A stretch of 64,000 nucleotides of DNA from Erythrobacter fulvus (GTDB lineage Bacteria; Pseudomonadota; Alphaproteobacteria; Sphingomonadales; Sphingomonadaceae). Location: positions 53,396-117,395 of the forward strand of contig NZ_JAQQXQ010000010.1 of the NCBI RefSeq assembly GCF_028595285.1, read 5' to 3'. The notes below the pieces were generated by a model. That model saw nothing but the letters and a program-made list of their open reading frames with translations, had not been told where the DNA came from and did no database searches. Both the position numbers and the translations under genes were made by a program. This document shows, piece after piece, positions 22,679 through 30,780 of the stretch (positions are counted from its first letter, which is position 1; each line of letters starts with the position of its first letter).

Positions 22679-25438
22679 TCAGGCTTGTTCGAGCTGCTGC
22701 TGGCGGCGATCGCTGGCGGCTTCGAGCAGCGCTGCCTCGATTTCGGCCATCCGTTCGGGCGCCTTGACCTTGGCGCCTGTCAGATCGGTGACGTAGAAGG
22801 TATCCGCCGCGGCCTCGCCATAGGCGGTGATATGCGCCGAATGGACGATCAGGTTGGCCTTGTAGAGCGCATGGGCAAGCCGGTTGAGCAGCGCCGGACG
22901 GTCGCGCGCGGTCACTTCCACCACGGTGAAATGGTTGGACGCATCATTGTCGAACCCGACCCGCGGGGCGACGTCGAACGCCTTGGCGCGCGAATGGGCA
23001 AGCGGTCGCGCGGCGAGTTTGGGCACCAGTTCGACCTTGGCCAGCAGCGCGTCGCGGATGCCCTTCTTGATGCGCGCGATCTGTGCGTCCTCTCCCATCG
23101 GCTGGCCGTGCTGGTCCTGCACCAGGAAATTGTCGAAGGCATAGCCGCTTTTGGCGGTGTGGATGCGCGCGTCGATGATGTTGCCGCCGGCCAGATGGAT
23201 GCCGCCTGCCATGCGGTAGAACAGGCCCGGATGGTCGGCGGCGATGACGTTGACGCGGGTCGCGCCGCGGGTCTCGTCGGGTTCGCAATGGATCGACAGC
23301 TGATCTTCGGCCGCGCGTGCGGCTTCGTATTGCAGCAGATTGCTGGCGATGATGTCTTCCGGCTCGGCAATCCAGTAGGCATCGGCCAGCAGCGCGCCGG
23401 TGCTGTCCACCAGATGATCATTATCGCCCAGCAGCCGGGCAACCGCGTCCTTCTTCGCTGCCACCCGCTGCGCGCGCCCGTGGCCTTTGTGGCCCAGCCG
23501 CAGCCGTTCCTGCGCGGCGTCGAACAACTCGCCCAAAAGCTGCGCTTTCCAGCTGTTCCAGGTGCCCGGGCCGACGGCGCGGATATCGACCGCGGTCAGG
23601 ATCGCGAGGTTGCGCAGGCGTTCAAGGCTCTGCACCTCACCCACGAAATCCTCGATCGTCTTGGGGTCGGTCAGATCGCGTTTCTGTGCGGTGCGGCTCA
23701 TCAACAGGTGATGCAGCACCAGCCAGGCGACAAGGTCAGTCTCCTTCTCGTCCAGCCCGAAACGCGGGCACAGCCGATGCGCCACCTCCGCACCCAGCAC
23801 CGAATGATCGCCCCCGCGCCCCTTGGCGATGTCATGCAGCAGCACCGCGACATAAATCGCGCGGCGCGAGGCGACCTTGGGCAATTCGCGGGTGGCGCGC
23901 GGGTGATCGGCGGTCAGCAGGCCGCGCTCGATCTGCGACAGCAGCCCGATCGCGCGGATGGTGTGCTCGTCGACCGTATAGTGGTGATACATGTCGAACT
24001 GCATCTGGGCGTTGACCCGTCCGAAGTCGGGAACGAACCGGCCGAACACTCCCGCCTCGTTCATCCAGCGCAGCGCGGTTTCGGGGTCCTTGCGACCCGC
24101 CAGCAGGTCGAGGAACAGGGTATTGGCGCGTTTGTCGCGGCGCACCCGCCCGTCGATCAGACGGGCGTCGCGATCGGCGAGACGCATGGTTTCTGGGTGG
24201 ACCTCCAGCCCTTCGGCCTCGGCCAGCTGGAACACCTCGATCAGCCGCACCGGATCGGCGCGGAACCAGTCGTCGCCCGGCGCGCGCAGCCGCCCGCCCT
24301 CGACCACATAGCCCTTGAACACGCGCGGACGCTGGGTGAATCCGGCGAAGAACCCGCTGCGGGTGCGTTTCTTGGCGAATTCCTGATCCAGGTGGGCAAG
24401 GAACACGCCGGTCAGGCTGCCGACGCGTTTGGCCTGCAGGAAATAGAACTGCATGAAGCGTTCGACCGCGCTTTTGCCCGGGCGGTCGGCGAAATTCATT
24501 CGCTCGGCCACCTGCCGTTGCAGGTCGAAGGTCAGCCGGTCCTCGGCGCGGTCGGTAATGATGTGCATGTGGCAGCGCACCGCCAGCAGGAAGCCTTCAG
24601 CGCGGCGGAAGCTGCGATATTCGCTGGCCGTCAGCAGCCCGACATCGACCAGTTCCGCGGCGTTCTGCACGCGGTGGACATATTTGCCGATCCAGTAGAG
24701 CGTCTGCAGGTCGCGCAGCCCCCCCTTGCCGTCCTTGATATTGGGTTCCACGACATAGCGGCTGTCGCCCATCCGTTTGTGCCGCGCGTCGCGTTCGGCG
24801 AGCTTCTGGGTCAGGAACTGGCGTTCGCTGCCCTTGGCGACCTCGTTCCAGAACCGCTGGCGCAATTCCTCGTAAAGCTCCTGATCGCCCCACACCAGCC
24901 GCCCTTCGAGCAGCGCTGTGCGGATCGTCAGGTCTTCACGTGCCTGCCGCATGGTATCGGCCACGGTGCGGCTCGAATGGCCGACCTTGAGGCCGAGATC
25001 CCACAGCAGATAGAGCATCGCCTCGATCACCTGTTCGCACCACGGCGAACGTTTCATCGGGGTGATGAAGGCGATGTCGATATCCGAATGCGGCGCCATC
25101 TCCGCCCGCCCGTAACCGCCGACCGCAAGGATCGCGAGGCGTTCGGCCTGGGTGCGGTTGGGGACGGGATAGAGGTGCGTGGTGACGTGATCATGGATCA
25201 CCCGCAGCAGCTGGTCGGTGAGGAAGGAATAGCCGCCCGTCACCTCGTGCCCGGCGGAAGGCGCTTCGGCCAGCCGCCGTTCCAGCTCTGCGCGCCCGGC
25301 GTCAAGCGCGGCACGCAGCGCCTTGACGATTGCGGCGCGCGCCTTCGTTCCCTGCGCCTCGTGCAGGCCGGCGACCTCGTCGGCCAGCGCGCGGCGGTCG
25401 ATTATCGCGCGCTGGCCGGGGACGCGGCGCGGGCTCAC
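22679..25438 (-). CDS. glnD: [Protein-PII] uridylyltransferase/uridylyl-removing enzyme GlnD
   Basis: 919 residues. It senses glutamine and adds or removes UMP on PII proteins. Order: nucleotidyltransferase domain with GGYGRAEMAPHSDIDI (about residues 100-116), the GlnD helical linker, an HD domain with LLHDIAKGRGGDHS (about 530-545) for UMP removal, and two C-terminal ACT domains (about 720-800, including VIAADHPGLFYRMAGGI, and about 835-910, including VTARDRPALLNRLAHAL) that bind glutamine. The start is the GTG at 25438, which overlaps the acyl-CoA ligase stop by four bases (GTGA); this gives the usual family length, whereas the open frame extending to 25687 lies inside the ligase gene. Confidence 0.93.
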   Translation of the reverse strand: MSPRRVPGQRAIIDRRALADEVAGLHEAQGTKARAAIVKALRAALDAGRAELERRLAEAPSAGHEVTGGYSFLTDQLLRVIHDHVTTHLYPVPNRTQAERLAILAVGGYGRAEMAPHSDIDIAFITPMKRSPWCEQVIEAMLYLLWDLGLKVGHSSRTVADTMRQAREDLTIRTALLEGRLVWGDQELYEELRQRFWNEVAKGSERQFLTQKLAERDARHKRMGDSRYVVEPNIKDGKGGLRDLQTLYWIGKYVHRVQNAAELVDVGLLTASEYRSFRRAEGFLLAVRCHMHIITDRAEDRLTFDLQRQVAERMNFADRPGKSAVERFMQFYFLQAKRVGSLTGVFLAHLDQEFAKKRTRSGFFAGFTQRPRVFKGYVVEGGRLRAPGDDWFRADPVRLIEVFQLAEAEGLEVHPETMRLADRDARLIDGRVRRDKRANTLFLDLLAGRKDPETALRWMNEAGVFGRFVPDFGRVNAQMQFDMYHHYTVDEHTIRAIGLLSQIERGLLTADHPRATRELPKVASRRAIYVAVLLHDIAKGRGGDHSVLGAEVAHRLCPRFGLDEKETDLVAWLVLHHLLMSRTAQKRDLTDPKTIEDFVGEVQSLERLRNLAILTAVDIRAVGPGTWNSWKAQLLGELFDAAQERLRLGHKGHGRAQRVAAKKDAVARLLGDNDHLVDSTGALLADAYWIAEPEDIIASNLLQYEAARAAEDQLSIHCEPDETRGATRVNVIAADHPGLFYRMAGGIHLAGGNIIDARIHTAKSGYAFDNFLVQDQHGQPMGEDAQIARIKKGIRDALLAKVELVPKLAARPLAHSRAKAFDVAPRVGFDNDASNHFTVVEVTARDRPALLNRLAHALYKANLIVHSAHITAYGEAAADTFYVTDLTGAKVKAPERMAEIEAALLEAASDRRQQQLEQA

Positions 25439-27150
25439 GCGGCGATGTTCTCGCTGGCGTAACGCGCCTTGACGGTGCGCTTGTCGATCTTCTGGGTGCC
25501 GAGCCGCGGCAGGGCCTCCTCGGTGATCCAGATCTGGTGTTCGAGCGGCACCTTGAACGGCGCGATCCGTTCCAGCAGGAATGCGCGCAGCTCGCCCGGA
25601 GTGATCGGCTCGCGACCTTCCTTCATGCGATAGACCGCCGCCGGCACTTCGCCGAAGCGTTCGTCGGTCAGGCCGAACACCGAACATTCGCCCACATCGT
25701 CATGCGCGTAGATCGCGTCTTCCACTTCGATGCACGAGATATTCTCGCCGCCGCGGATGATGATGTCCTTCTTGCGATCGACGATGAACAGGTAGTCGTC
25801 CTCGTCGAGATAGCCGAGATCGCCGGTGCGGAAATAGCCGTTGTCGGTGAAGGCGGCCTTTGTGGCTTCGGGGTTCTTCCAGTAGCCGCGGAAATTGGCG
25901 ACGGAGCGGATGCAGACCTCGCCCACCTGACCTTGCGGCAGCGGGTTTCCGGCATCGTCGAGAATCGCCATATCGACCATCGGCTTCGACGGGCGGCCGG
26001 TCGAACCCGGCTTGGCGAGGTAGTTTTCGTTGAAATTGCCGCAGCCCACCGCGTTGGTTTCCGTGAGGCCGTAACCCAGCAGCGGGAACCCGCCGGGGAA
26101 GGCTTCCTTGATGCGAGTGACATGCTCCACCGGACGCGGTGCGCCGCCCGCGGCGAAGCTCTTGCACTTCGACAGGTCGTACTTGGCGCGGTCAGGGTGG
26201 TTGGCGATTTCGTAGCTCATCAGCGGCACGCCGACGAAATAAGTGACCTTTTCTTCCGCCATCAGCCGAATTGCGAGGCCTGCGTCCCACTTGGGCATCA
26301 GCACCAGCTTGCGCGCGATCGCGAAGCTCTGGAGGAACAGCGGCACCTCGCCCGTCACGTGGAACAGCGGCACGGCAACCAGCGCGCAGGGCTGATCCGT
26401 CATCGGGCCTTCCTGGCTTTCGACATGGACCTTGGCCATCGCGCTCTGGGCGACATAGTTCATCACGCCGTTCACGACGCCGCGGTGATCCGACCACGCG
26501 CCCTTGGACTTGCCGGTGGAACCCGAGGTGTAGAGGATGGTGGCGATATCGTCCGGCCCGATCTGCCCGAGCATCGTCATCGCCGCGCTGGTGCCCTGCG
26601 GCACGCGCCAGACATTGGCGAGGCCTTCCGAAGGGGCGTTGCCGTGATCGAACAGCACCACCTTGCCGCCGTGATCGTGGCCTTCAAGCCGCGCTGCGCG
26701 CCCCGCATCGGCCAGCACCAGCTTCGCTTCGGCCAGATCGATCCCGTAGGCCAGTTCCTCTCCGCTGGAAAAACCATTGAGCAGCGTGGCGCAGCCGCCC
26801 GCCATCAGAATGCCCATATAGGCGATCATCCAGTTGGCCGAATTGCGCGCGGCGATCGCGATACGATCGCCTTTTTCCACGCCGTGATCATGCACCAGGC
26901 TTTCCGCAACGCAGGTCGCGGCGCTGTAGGCTTCGGAAAAGGTCAGCCGCACATCGCCGTCGACAAGGAAGGGTACGTCGCGATGCTCGTTGCAGAAATG
27001 CGCGAAATAATGCGCAAGGCTCGGCGGGGCCCCGGCGAAAGCGGGCATTTCCACCCCGTCGCGCACGAAAGGCACGGTGGCGAAGGGCTGACCTTCGGCA
27101 GTCAGGGCGGTGATGATCGCTTCAAGCGCATTGTCCAGCTGGGTGGGCAT
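25435..27150 (-). CDS. Acyl-CoA synthetase (AMP-dependent adenylate-forming)
   Basis: 571 residues, AMP-dependent ligase that activates a carboxylic acid with ATP and CoA. Core motifs: ATILYTSGSTGKSKGAW (P-loop, about residues 200-216), PLLGYGLTETNAVG (A5 motif), YFRTGDLGYLDEDDYLFIVDRKKDIIIRGGENIS (A7-A8, read as separate blocks) and the C-terminal PRLGTQKIDKRTVK with the catalytic lysine. The substrate, likely a medium or long fatty acid, is not set by sequence. ATG at 27150 with AGGAAAGGA upstream; an earlier ATG at 27222 lies beyond that site. The stop overlaps glnD by four bases, an unexpected operon partner. Confidence 0.9.
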   Translation of the reverse strand: MPTQLDNALEAIITALTAEGQPFATVPFVRDGVEMPAFAGAPPSLAHYFAHFCNEHRDVPFLVDGDVRLTFSEAYSAATCVAESLVHDHGVEKGDRIAIAARNSANWMIAYMGILMAGGCATLLNGFSSGEELAYGIDLAEAKLVLADAGRAARLEGHDHGGKVVLFDHGNAPSEGLANVWRVPQGTSAAMTMLGQIGPDDIATILYTSGSTGKSKGAWSDHRGVVNGVMNYVAQSAMAKVHVESQEGPMTDQPCALVAVPLFHVTGEVPLFLQSFAIARKLVLMPKWDAGLAIRLMAEEKVTYFVGVPLMSYEIANHPDRAKYDLSKCKSFAAGGAPRPVEHVTRIKEAFPGGFPLLGYGLTETNAVGCGNFNENYLAKPGSTGRPSKPMVDMAILDDAGNPLPQGQVGEVCIRSVANFRGYWKNPEATKAAFTDNGYFRTGDLGYLDEDDYLFIVDRKKDIIIRGGENISCIEVEDAIYAHDDVGECSVFGLTDERFGEVPAAVYRMKEGREPITPGELRAFLLERIAPFKVPLEHQIWITEEALPRLGTQKIDKRTVKARYASENIAA

Positions 27151-27343
27151 GCGGTGTCCTTTCCTCTCTTTTATACTGGAGGACCGGCGCGCGCTGCGCC
27201 TGTGCCGGTCTTCCGATCCCATTTCCTGCCGGCAGTCCTGCGCCCCTTCCCCTGCGTTTCGCGCTGTGCCAGAAGCCCAGTCGCAAAACGGCCCGTCCAG
27301 GCCCGCCGATACGGCATATCATTGTCAATAAGGGGTTCGCTCC

Positions 27344-28240
27344 GTGCTGTCACTACTTGCCGCAAGCGGCGCTGCCGATCCGGTCTACTGGTCGGATCTC
27401 GGCCTGCGTCCCGGTATCGATCTGGGGTTCTTTACGCTCAGATATTATTCGCTCGCCTACCTGATCGGGGTGTTTTTCGCCTGGTGGCACACCTCGAAAA
27501 TGCTCAAGGCGCCCGGCGCGCCGATGGCCCAGCGCCACGCTGACGATCTGTTCTTCTACTGCACGCTCGGCGTGATTCTCGGCGGGCGGCTGGGCTATGC
27601 GCTGTTCTACACCGGGGGCGAGACCGGCATCCCGTCCGCCTTCACCGATTTTTCGGGTGACGGGTTCATCTCGTGGAAGCTGCTGCGGCTGTGGGACGGG
27701 GGGATGAGCTTCCACGGCGGGCTTGCCGGGGTGACGCTGGCGATGGCCTATGTGTCGTGGCGCGACCGGCTGAACTTCATCCGCGTGGTTGATTATGTCA
27801 GCGTCGGCGTGCCGATGGGTATGCTGCTCGGGCGGCTGGCCAATTTCGTCAATGGCGAGCTGTGGGGGCGCGTCACCGATGTGCAATGGGCGATGGTGTT
27901 CCCCGGCGCGGGCGATCTGCCGCGCCACCCCAGCCAGCTCTATCAGGCCGGGCTCGAAGGGCTGGCGCTGCTGATCGTGATGATGCTGCTGTTCTGGAAG
28001 ACCCGCGCACGCTATCGCCCCGGACTGCTGGCCGGGGTATTCACGCTGGGCATGGGAATTGCGCGCTTCGTTAACGAATTTTTCCGTCAGCCCGACGCAC
28101 AGTTGGCTGACTTCGCGGCGCGAACCGGACTATCGATGGGGCAATGGCTAACCATACCGCTGATCTTGACTGGATTGATTGTCGTGCTCTTCGCGCTGCG
28201 GAAGAAGCCGCTGGCCTCGGGGACAAGGAGCCCGGCCTGA
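27344..28240 (+). CDS. lgt: Prolipoprotein diacylglyceryl transferase
   Basis: 298-residue inner-membrane enzyme that moves diacylglycerol from phosphatidylglycerol to the lipobox cysteine, the first step of lipoprotein maturation. Seven hydrophobic segments. Family motifs: YSLAYLIGVFFAWW, GGRLGYALFY, GGMSFHGGLAGV (about residue 122) and the signature GRLANFVNGELWGRVTD (about 164-180), then LPRHPSQLYQAGLEG and IARFVNEFFRQPD. Starts with GTG at 27344, as no ATG precedes the first helix. It would serve the lipoproteins seen here (PstS-like and YceI-like). The next gene overlaps its 3' end. Confidence 0.96.
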   Translation: MLSLLAASGAADPVYWSDLGLRPGIDLGFFTLRYYSLAYLIGVFFAWWHTSKMLKAPGAPMAQRHADDLFFYCTLGVILGGRLGYALFYTGGETGIPSAFTDFSGDGFISWKLLRLWDGGMSFHGGLAGVTLAMAYVSWRDRLNFIRVVDYVSVGVPMGMLLGRLANFVNGELWGRVTDVQWAMVFPGAGDLPRHPSQLYQAGLEGLALLIVMMLLFWKTRARYRPGLLAGVFTLGMGIARFVNEFFRQPDAQLADFAARTGLSMGQWLTIPLILTGLIVVLFALRKKPLASGTRSPA

Positions 28241-30228
28241 ACGCCGGCGGCAGCCGCGTCTGGCGCGGCGGGCTGCGGCTGATCGATCCCGAGGACGACA
28301 GGCAAGCGCAGGCGCGCGCCAAAGCCGAGGCTGCGGCCAAGGCAAAGGCCGAGGCCGAAGCGCAGGCCGCCGCCGAGCGTGCGGCGCGTGAAAAGGCTGC
28401 TGCCGAAGCCAAGGCAAAAGCCGAAGCAGAGGCGCGCGAACGCGCCGAAACGGCTGCCCGCGCCAAGGCGGAAGCCGAGGAAAAAGCCCGCCAGGAAGCC
28501 GAAGCCCGCGAGCGCGCCAAAGCTGAAGCCAGGGCGAAGGCCGAAGCAGAAGCGAAAGCCAAGGCTGAAGCCCTCGCCCGTGCCAAGGCCGAGGCGGATG
28601 AACGTGCCCGCCTGATGCGCGAAGAACGCGCCCGCGCGAAAGCAGAGGCCGAAGCGCGTGCCGCTGCAGAAGCCGAAGCCCGCGCCAAAGCCGCAGCCGA
28701 GGCCCGTGCCCGCCGCGAGGCCGAAGCGGCCGAACGCGCACGTCTCACCGCAGAGGCCAAGGCGAAGGCAGAGGCCGAAGCCAAGGCCCGCAAGGAAGCC
28801 AAGGAAAAGGCAGAAGCCGAGGAAAAGGCCCGGCGCGAGGCGGAAGCGAAAGCCAAGGCAGAGGCGGAGGCCAAGGCCCGCGCCAAGGCAGAGGCGGAAG
28901 CCCGCAAGAAGGCCGAAGCCGAAGCCAAGGCCCGTGCCGCCGCCGAAGCCAAGGCGAAAGCCGAAGCAGAGAAGAAAGCCAAGGCCGAAGCCGAAGCCCG
29001 CGCAAAAGCTGAGGCCGAGGAAAAGGCCCGCAAGGAGGCCGAAGCCGCCGCAAAGGCCAAGGTAGAAGCCGAGGAAAAGGCCCGCCGCGAGGCGGAGGAA
29101 AAGGCGAAGGCCGAAGCCGAAGCGGCAGAGCGCGCCAAGGCCGAGGAACAGGCGCGGCTCGATGCCGAGGCCGCCGCGCGCGCCAAGATCGATCTGGGCA
29201 AGACCTTCCGCCGCCTCATCAAGCAGACCGGCCCGATCAGCCTTGCCCACTATATCGCCGAAAGCAACGCGCGCTATTATGCCAGCCGCGATCCGCTGGG
29301 CGATCAGGGCGATTTCATCACCGCGCCCGAAATCAGCCAGATGTTCGGCGAACTGATCGGGCTGTGGTTCGCCGATCTGTGGGTGCGGATGGGCAGTCGC
29401 AAGCGCATCCACTTTGTCGAACTTGGCCCCGGTCGCGGCACCCTGTCACGCGATGCGCTGGCGACGGCGGCGCGCTACGACTTCGCGCCGGAGGTGCATT
29501 TCGTCGAAACTTCGCCGACGCTGCGCGCAATCCAGCGTGAGACCTTCCCCGGCTGCCACCATCACCACGACCTGTCGACCCTGCCCGATGATGCCCCCTT
29601 GCTGATCGTCGCCAACGAATTCTTCGACGCGCTGCCGATCCACCAGCTGATGCGATCGGCCGATGGCTGGTTCGAACGCATGGTCGGGCTGGACGGCGAC
29701 AAATTCACCTATGTCGCGGGCAAGGAACGGATGGATCATCTTGTGCCGCCCAGCTGGCTGAGGGCATCGCAGGGTGCGACGATCGAAACCAGCCCCGCCG
29801 CCGTGGCGGTGATGGGCGAGATCGCCCGGCGGCTGAAGGAACAGGGCGGCGCGGCGCTGATCATCGATTACGGACACCGCGAACTTGCTTCGGGCACAAC
29901 CCTGCAGGCTCTCAAAGCGCACAAGAAGGTCGACGTTTTCGACCATCCTGGCGAGGCCGACATCACCGCACACGTCGATTTCGAGCTGCTGGGTCACGTC
30001 GCGACGCAGCACGGCGCCGACGTGATGGGGCTGCAAGGTCAGGGTGAATGGCTGCGCCAGATGGGGATCGACACCCGGCTGGAGGCGCTCCAGCGGCGCA
30101 ACCCGGGCGAGAAGGACAAGCTCCAGCGCCAGCGCGACCGGTTGGTGCAAGACCACCAGATGGGAACGCTGTTCAAGGTTCTGGGCATTTGCGGGCGGCG
30201 CTGGCCCTTCGGGGTCGGCTTTGATTAG
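28144..30228 (+). CDS. MidA/NDUFAF7-type methyltransferase with long Lys-Ala-Glu-rich N-terminal helix
   Basis: 694 residues from this ATG. The C-terminal part (about 345-690) is a class I SAM-dependent methyltransferase of the MidA family: GPISLAHYIAESNARYYAS, GDFITAPEISQMFGELIG, VELGPGRGTLSRD (SAM loop), VANEFFDALPIHQL and GAALIIDYGH. MidA relatives methylate an arginine of complex I subunit NDUFS2 in mitochondria. About 300 residues before it are almost only Ala, Lys, Glu and Arg in KAEAEAKARA-like patterns, predicting one long helix or coiled coil. The start is uncertain: ATG 28144 lies 97 bases inside lgt; CTG 28237 would overlap the lgt stop as CTGA; ATG 28615 falls within the repeat. 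lgt followed by midA is a common sphingomonad order. Confidence 0.8.
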   Translation: MANHTADLDWIDCRALRAAEEAAGLGDKEPGLNAGGSRVWRGGLRLIDPEDDRQAQARAKAEAAAKAKAEAEAQAAAERAAREKAAAEAKAKAEAEARERAETAARAKAEAEEKARQEAEARERAKAEARAKAEAEAKAKAEALARAKAEADERARLMREERARAKAEAEARAAAEAEARAKAAAEARARREAEAAERARLTAEAKAKAEAEAKARKEAKEKAEAEEKARREAEAKAKAEAEAKARAKAEAEARKKAEAEAKARAAAEAKAKAEAEKKAKAEAEARAKAEAEEKARKEAEAAAKAKVEAEEKARREAEEKAKAEAEAAERAKAEEQARLDAEAAARAKIDLGKTFRRLIKQTGPISLAHYIAESNARYYASRDPLGDQGDFITAPEISQMFGELIGLWFADLWVRMGSRKRIHFVELGPGRGTLSRDALATAARYDFAPEVHFVETSPTLRAIQRETFPGCHHHHDLSTLPDDAPLLIVANEFFDALPIHQLMRSADGWFERMVGLDGDKFTYVAGKERMDHLVPPSWLRASQGATIETSPAAVAVMGEIARRLKEQGGAALIIDYGHRELASGTTLQALKAHKKVDVFDHPGEADITAHVDFELLGHVATQHGADVMGLQGQGEWLRQMGIDTRLEALQRRNPGEKDKLQRQRDRLVQDHQMGTLFKVLGICGRRWPFGVGFD
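28300..29175 (+). repeat. Degenerate GCC/AAG/GAA-codon repeat tract
   Basis: About 880 bases built almost entirely of GCC, GCG, AAG, AAA, GAG, GAA and CGC codons encode the Ala-Lys-Glu helix of the methyltransferase gene. The tract is compositionally monotonous on both strands: antisense frames stay open but read as Gly/Phe/Leu or Ser/Ala low-complexity sequence. The unit is irregular, near 5-11 residues, so length variation between strains by slippage or recombination is plausible. Confidence 0.8.
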
Positions 30229-30250
30229 AGCACTTCGGAAAGTGCTCTAA
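30225..30250 (+). terminator. Perfect 11-base palindrome overlapping the methyltransferase stop
   Basis: TTAGAGCACTT pairs perfectly with AAGTGCTCTAA around CGGA. The TAG stop codon (30226-30228) lies in the left arm. It could end transcription of the lgt operon in both directions. No T run follows, so a different role (mRNA 3' protection or operator) is possible. Confidence 0.55.
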
Positions 30251-30311
30251 GCGGTAACCGGCTGCGCGTTTTGCGCGTATCATGAGCTATCCGCAGCCGG
30301 AGAATCATCCG

Positions 30312-30758
30312 ATGATGTCGCGCCTTGCCCTGTTTTGCGCACCGTTGCTGGCCGCCGTCTCGCTGGTCGGCGCTGCCGCACAGGCCGCCGAACCGGTGGC
30401 GGGACGCTGGGTCACCGCTGAAAAAGACGCGGTGGTGGCCGTCGCGCCGTGCGGCGGGTCCGGCAGCAAGGGGGCGATGTGCGGGACGATCGATCGCTTT
30501 CTGGTCGCCCCGCCGCAGGGCCTCGACCAGCGCAATGTCAACAATCCGGATCCGAAACTGCGCACCCGCAAGCTGCTCGGCATGCCGATCCTGACGAGCT
30601 TCGTCAGCGATGGCGATCTGTGGCGTGGCCGGATTTACGATCCCAAGAGCGGTAAGAGCTACCGATCGATCATCCGCCGCAAGGGGGGCAATGTGCTGGA
30701 GGTCAAAGGCTGCATCGGCCCGTTCTGCCAGACTCAGCTGTGGAAGCGGGCGCCCTGA
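30312..30758 (+). CDS. DUF2147 secreted protein
   Basis: 148 residues. Signal peptide of about 23 residues (MMSRLALFCAPLLAAVSLVG...AAQAAE). DUF2147 follows: VAGRWVTAEKDAVVAVAPCG, CGTIDRFL, LLGMPILTSF, WRGRIYDPKSGKSYRSIIRR and KGCIGPFCQTQLWKR. Four cysteines (in APCG, MCGT, KGCIG, PFCQ) may form disulfides in the periplasm. The function of the family is unknown. The ATG at 30312 follows GGAG by 10 bases and starts the signal peptide cleanly; an ATG at 30282 would add ten polar residues. Confidence 0.8.
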   Translation: MMSRLALFCAPLLAAVSLVGAAAQAAEPVAGRWVTAEKDAVVAVAPCGGSGSKGAMCGTIDRFLVAPPQGLDQRNVNNPDPKLRTRKLLGMPILTSFVSDGDLWRGRIYDPKSGKSYRSIIRRKGGNVLEVKGCIGPFCQTQLWKRAP

Positions 30759-30780
30759 TTTGCGCGAGTCCTAAAGACCC

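Noticed and set aside
19887..22796. 969-codon open frame opposite the second TonB receptor
   Set aside because: It crosses several gene ends and lacks any protein motif. The receptor on the other strand is certain.
22685..25462. 925-codon open frame opposite glnD
   Set aside because: GlnD shows all its domains in order on the minus strand; the antisense frame is a compositional effect.
28071..29412. Open frames opposite the Lys-Ala-Glu tract, reading as Gly/Phe/Leu or Ser/Ala repeats
   Set aside because: They are complements of the codon repeat and include no start region or domain. The plus-strand frame continues into a real methyltransferase.
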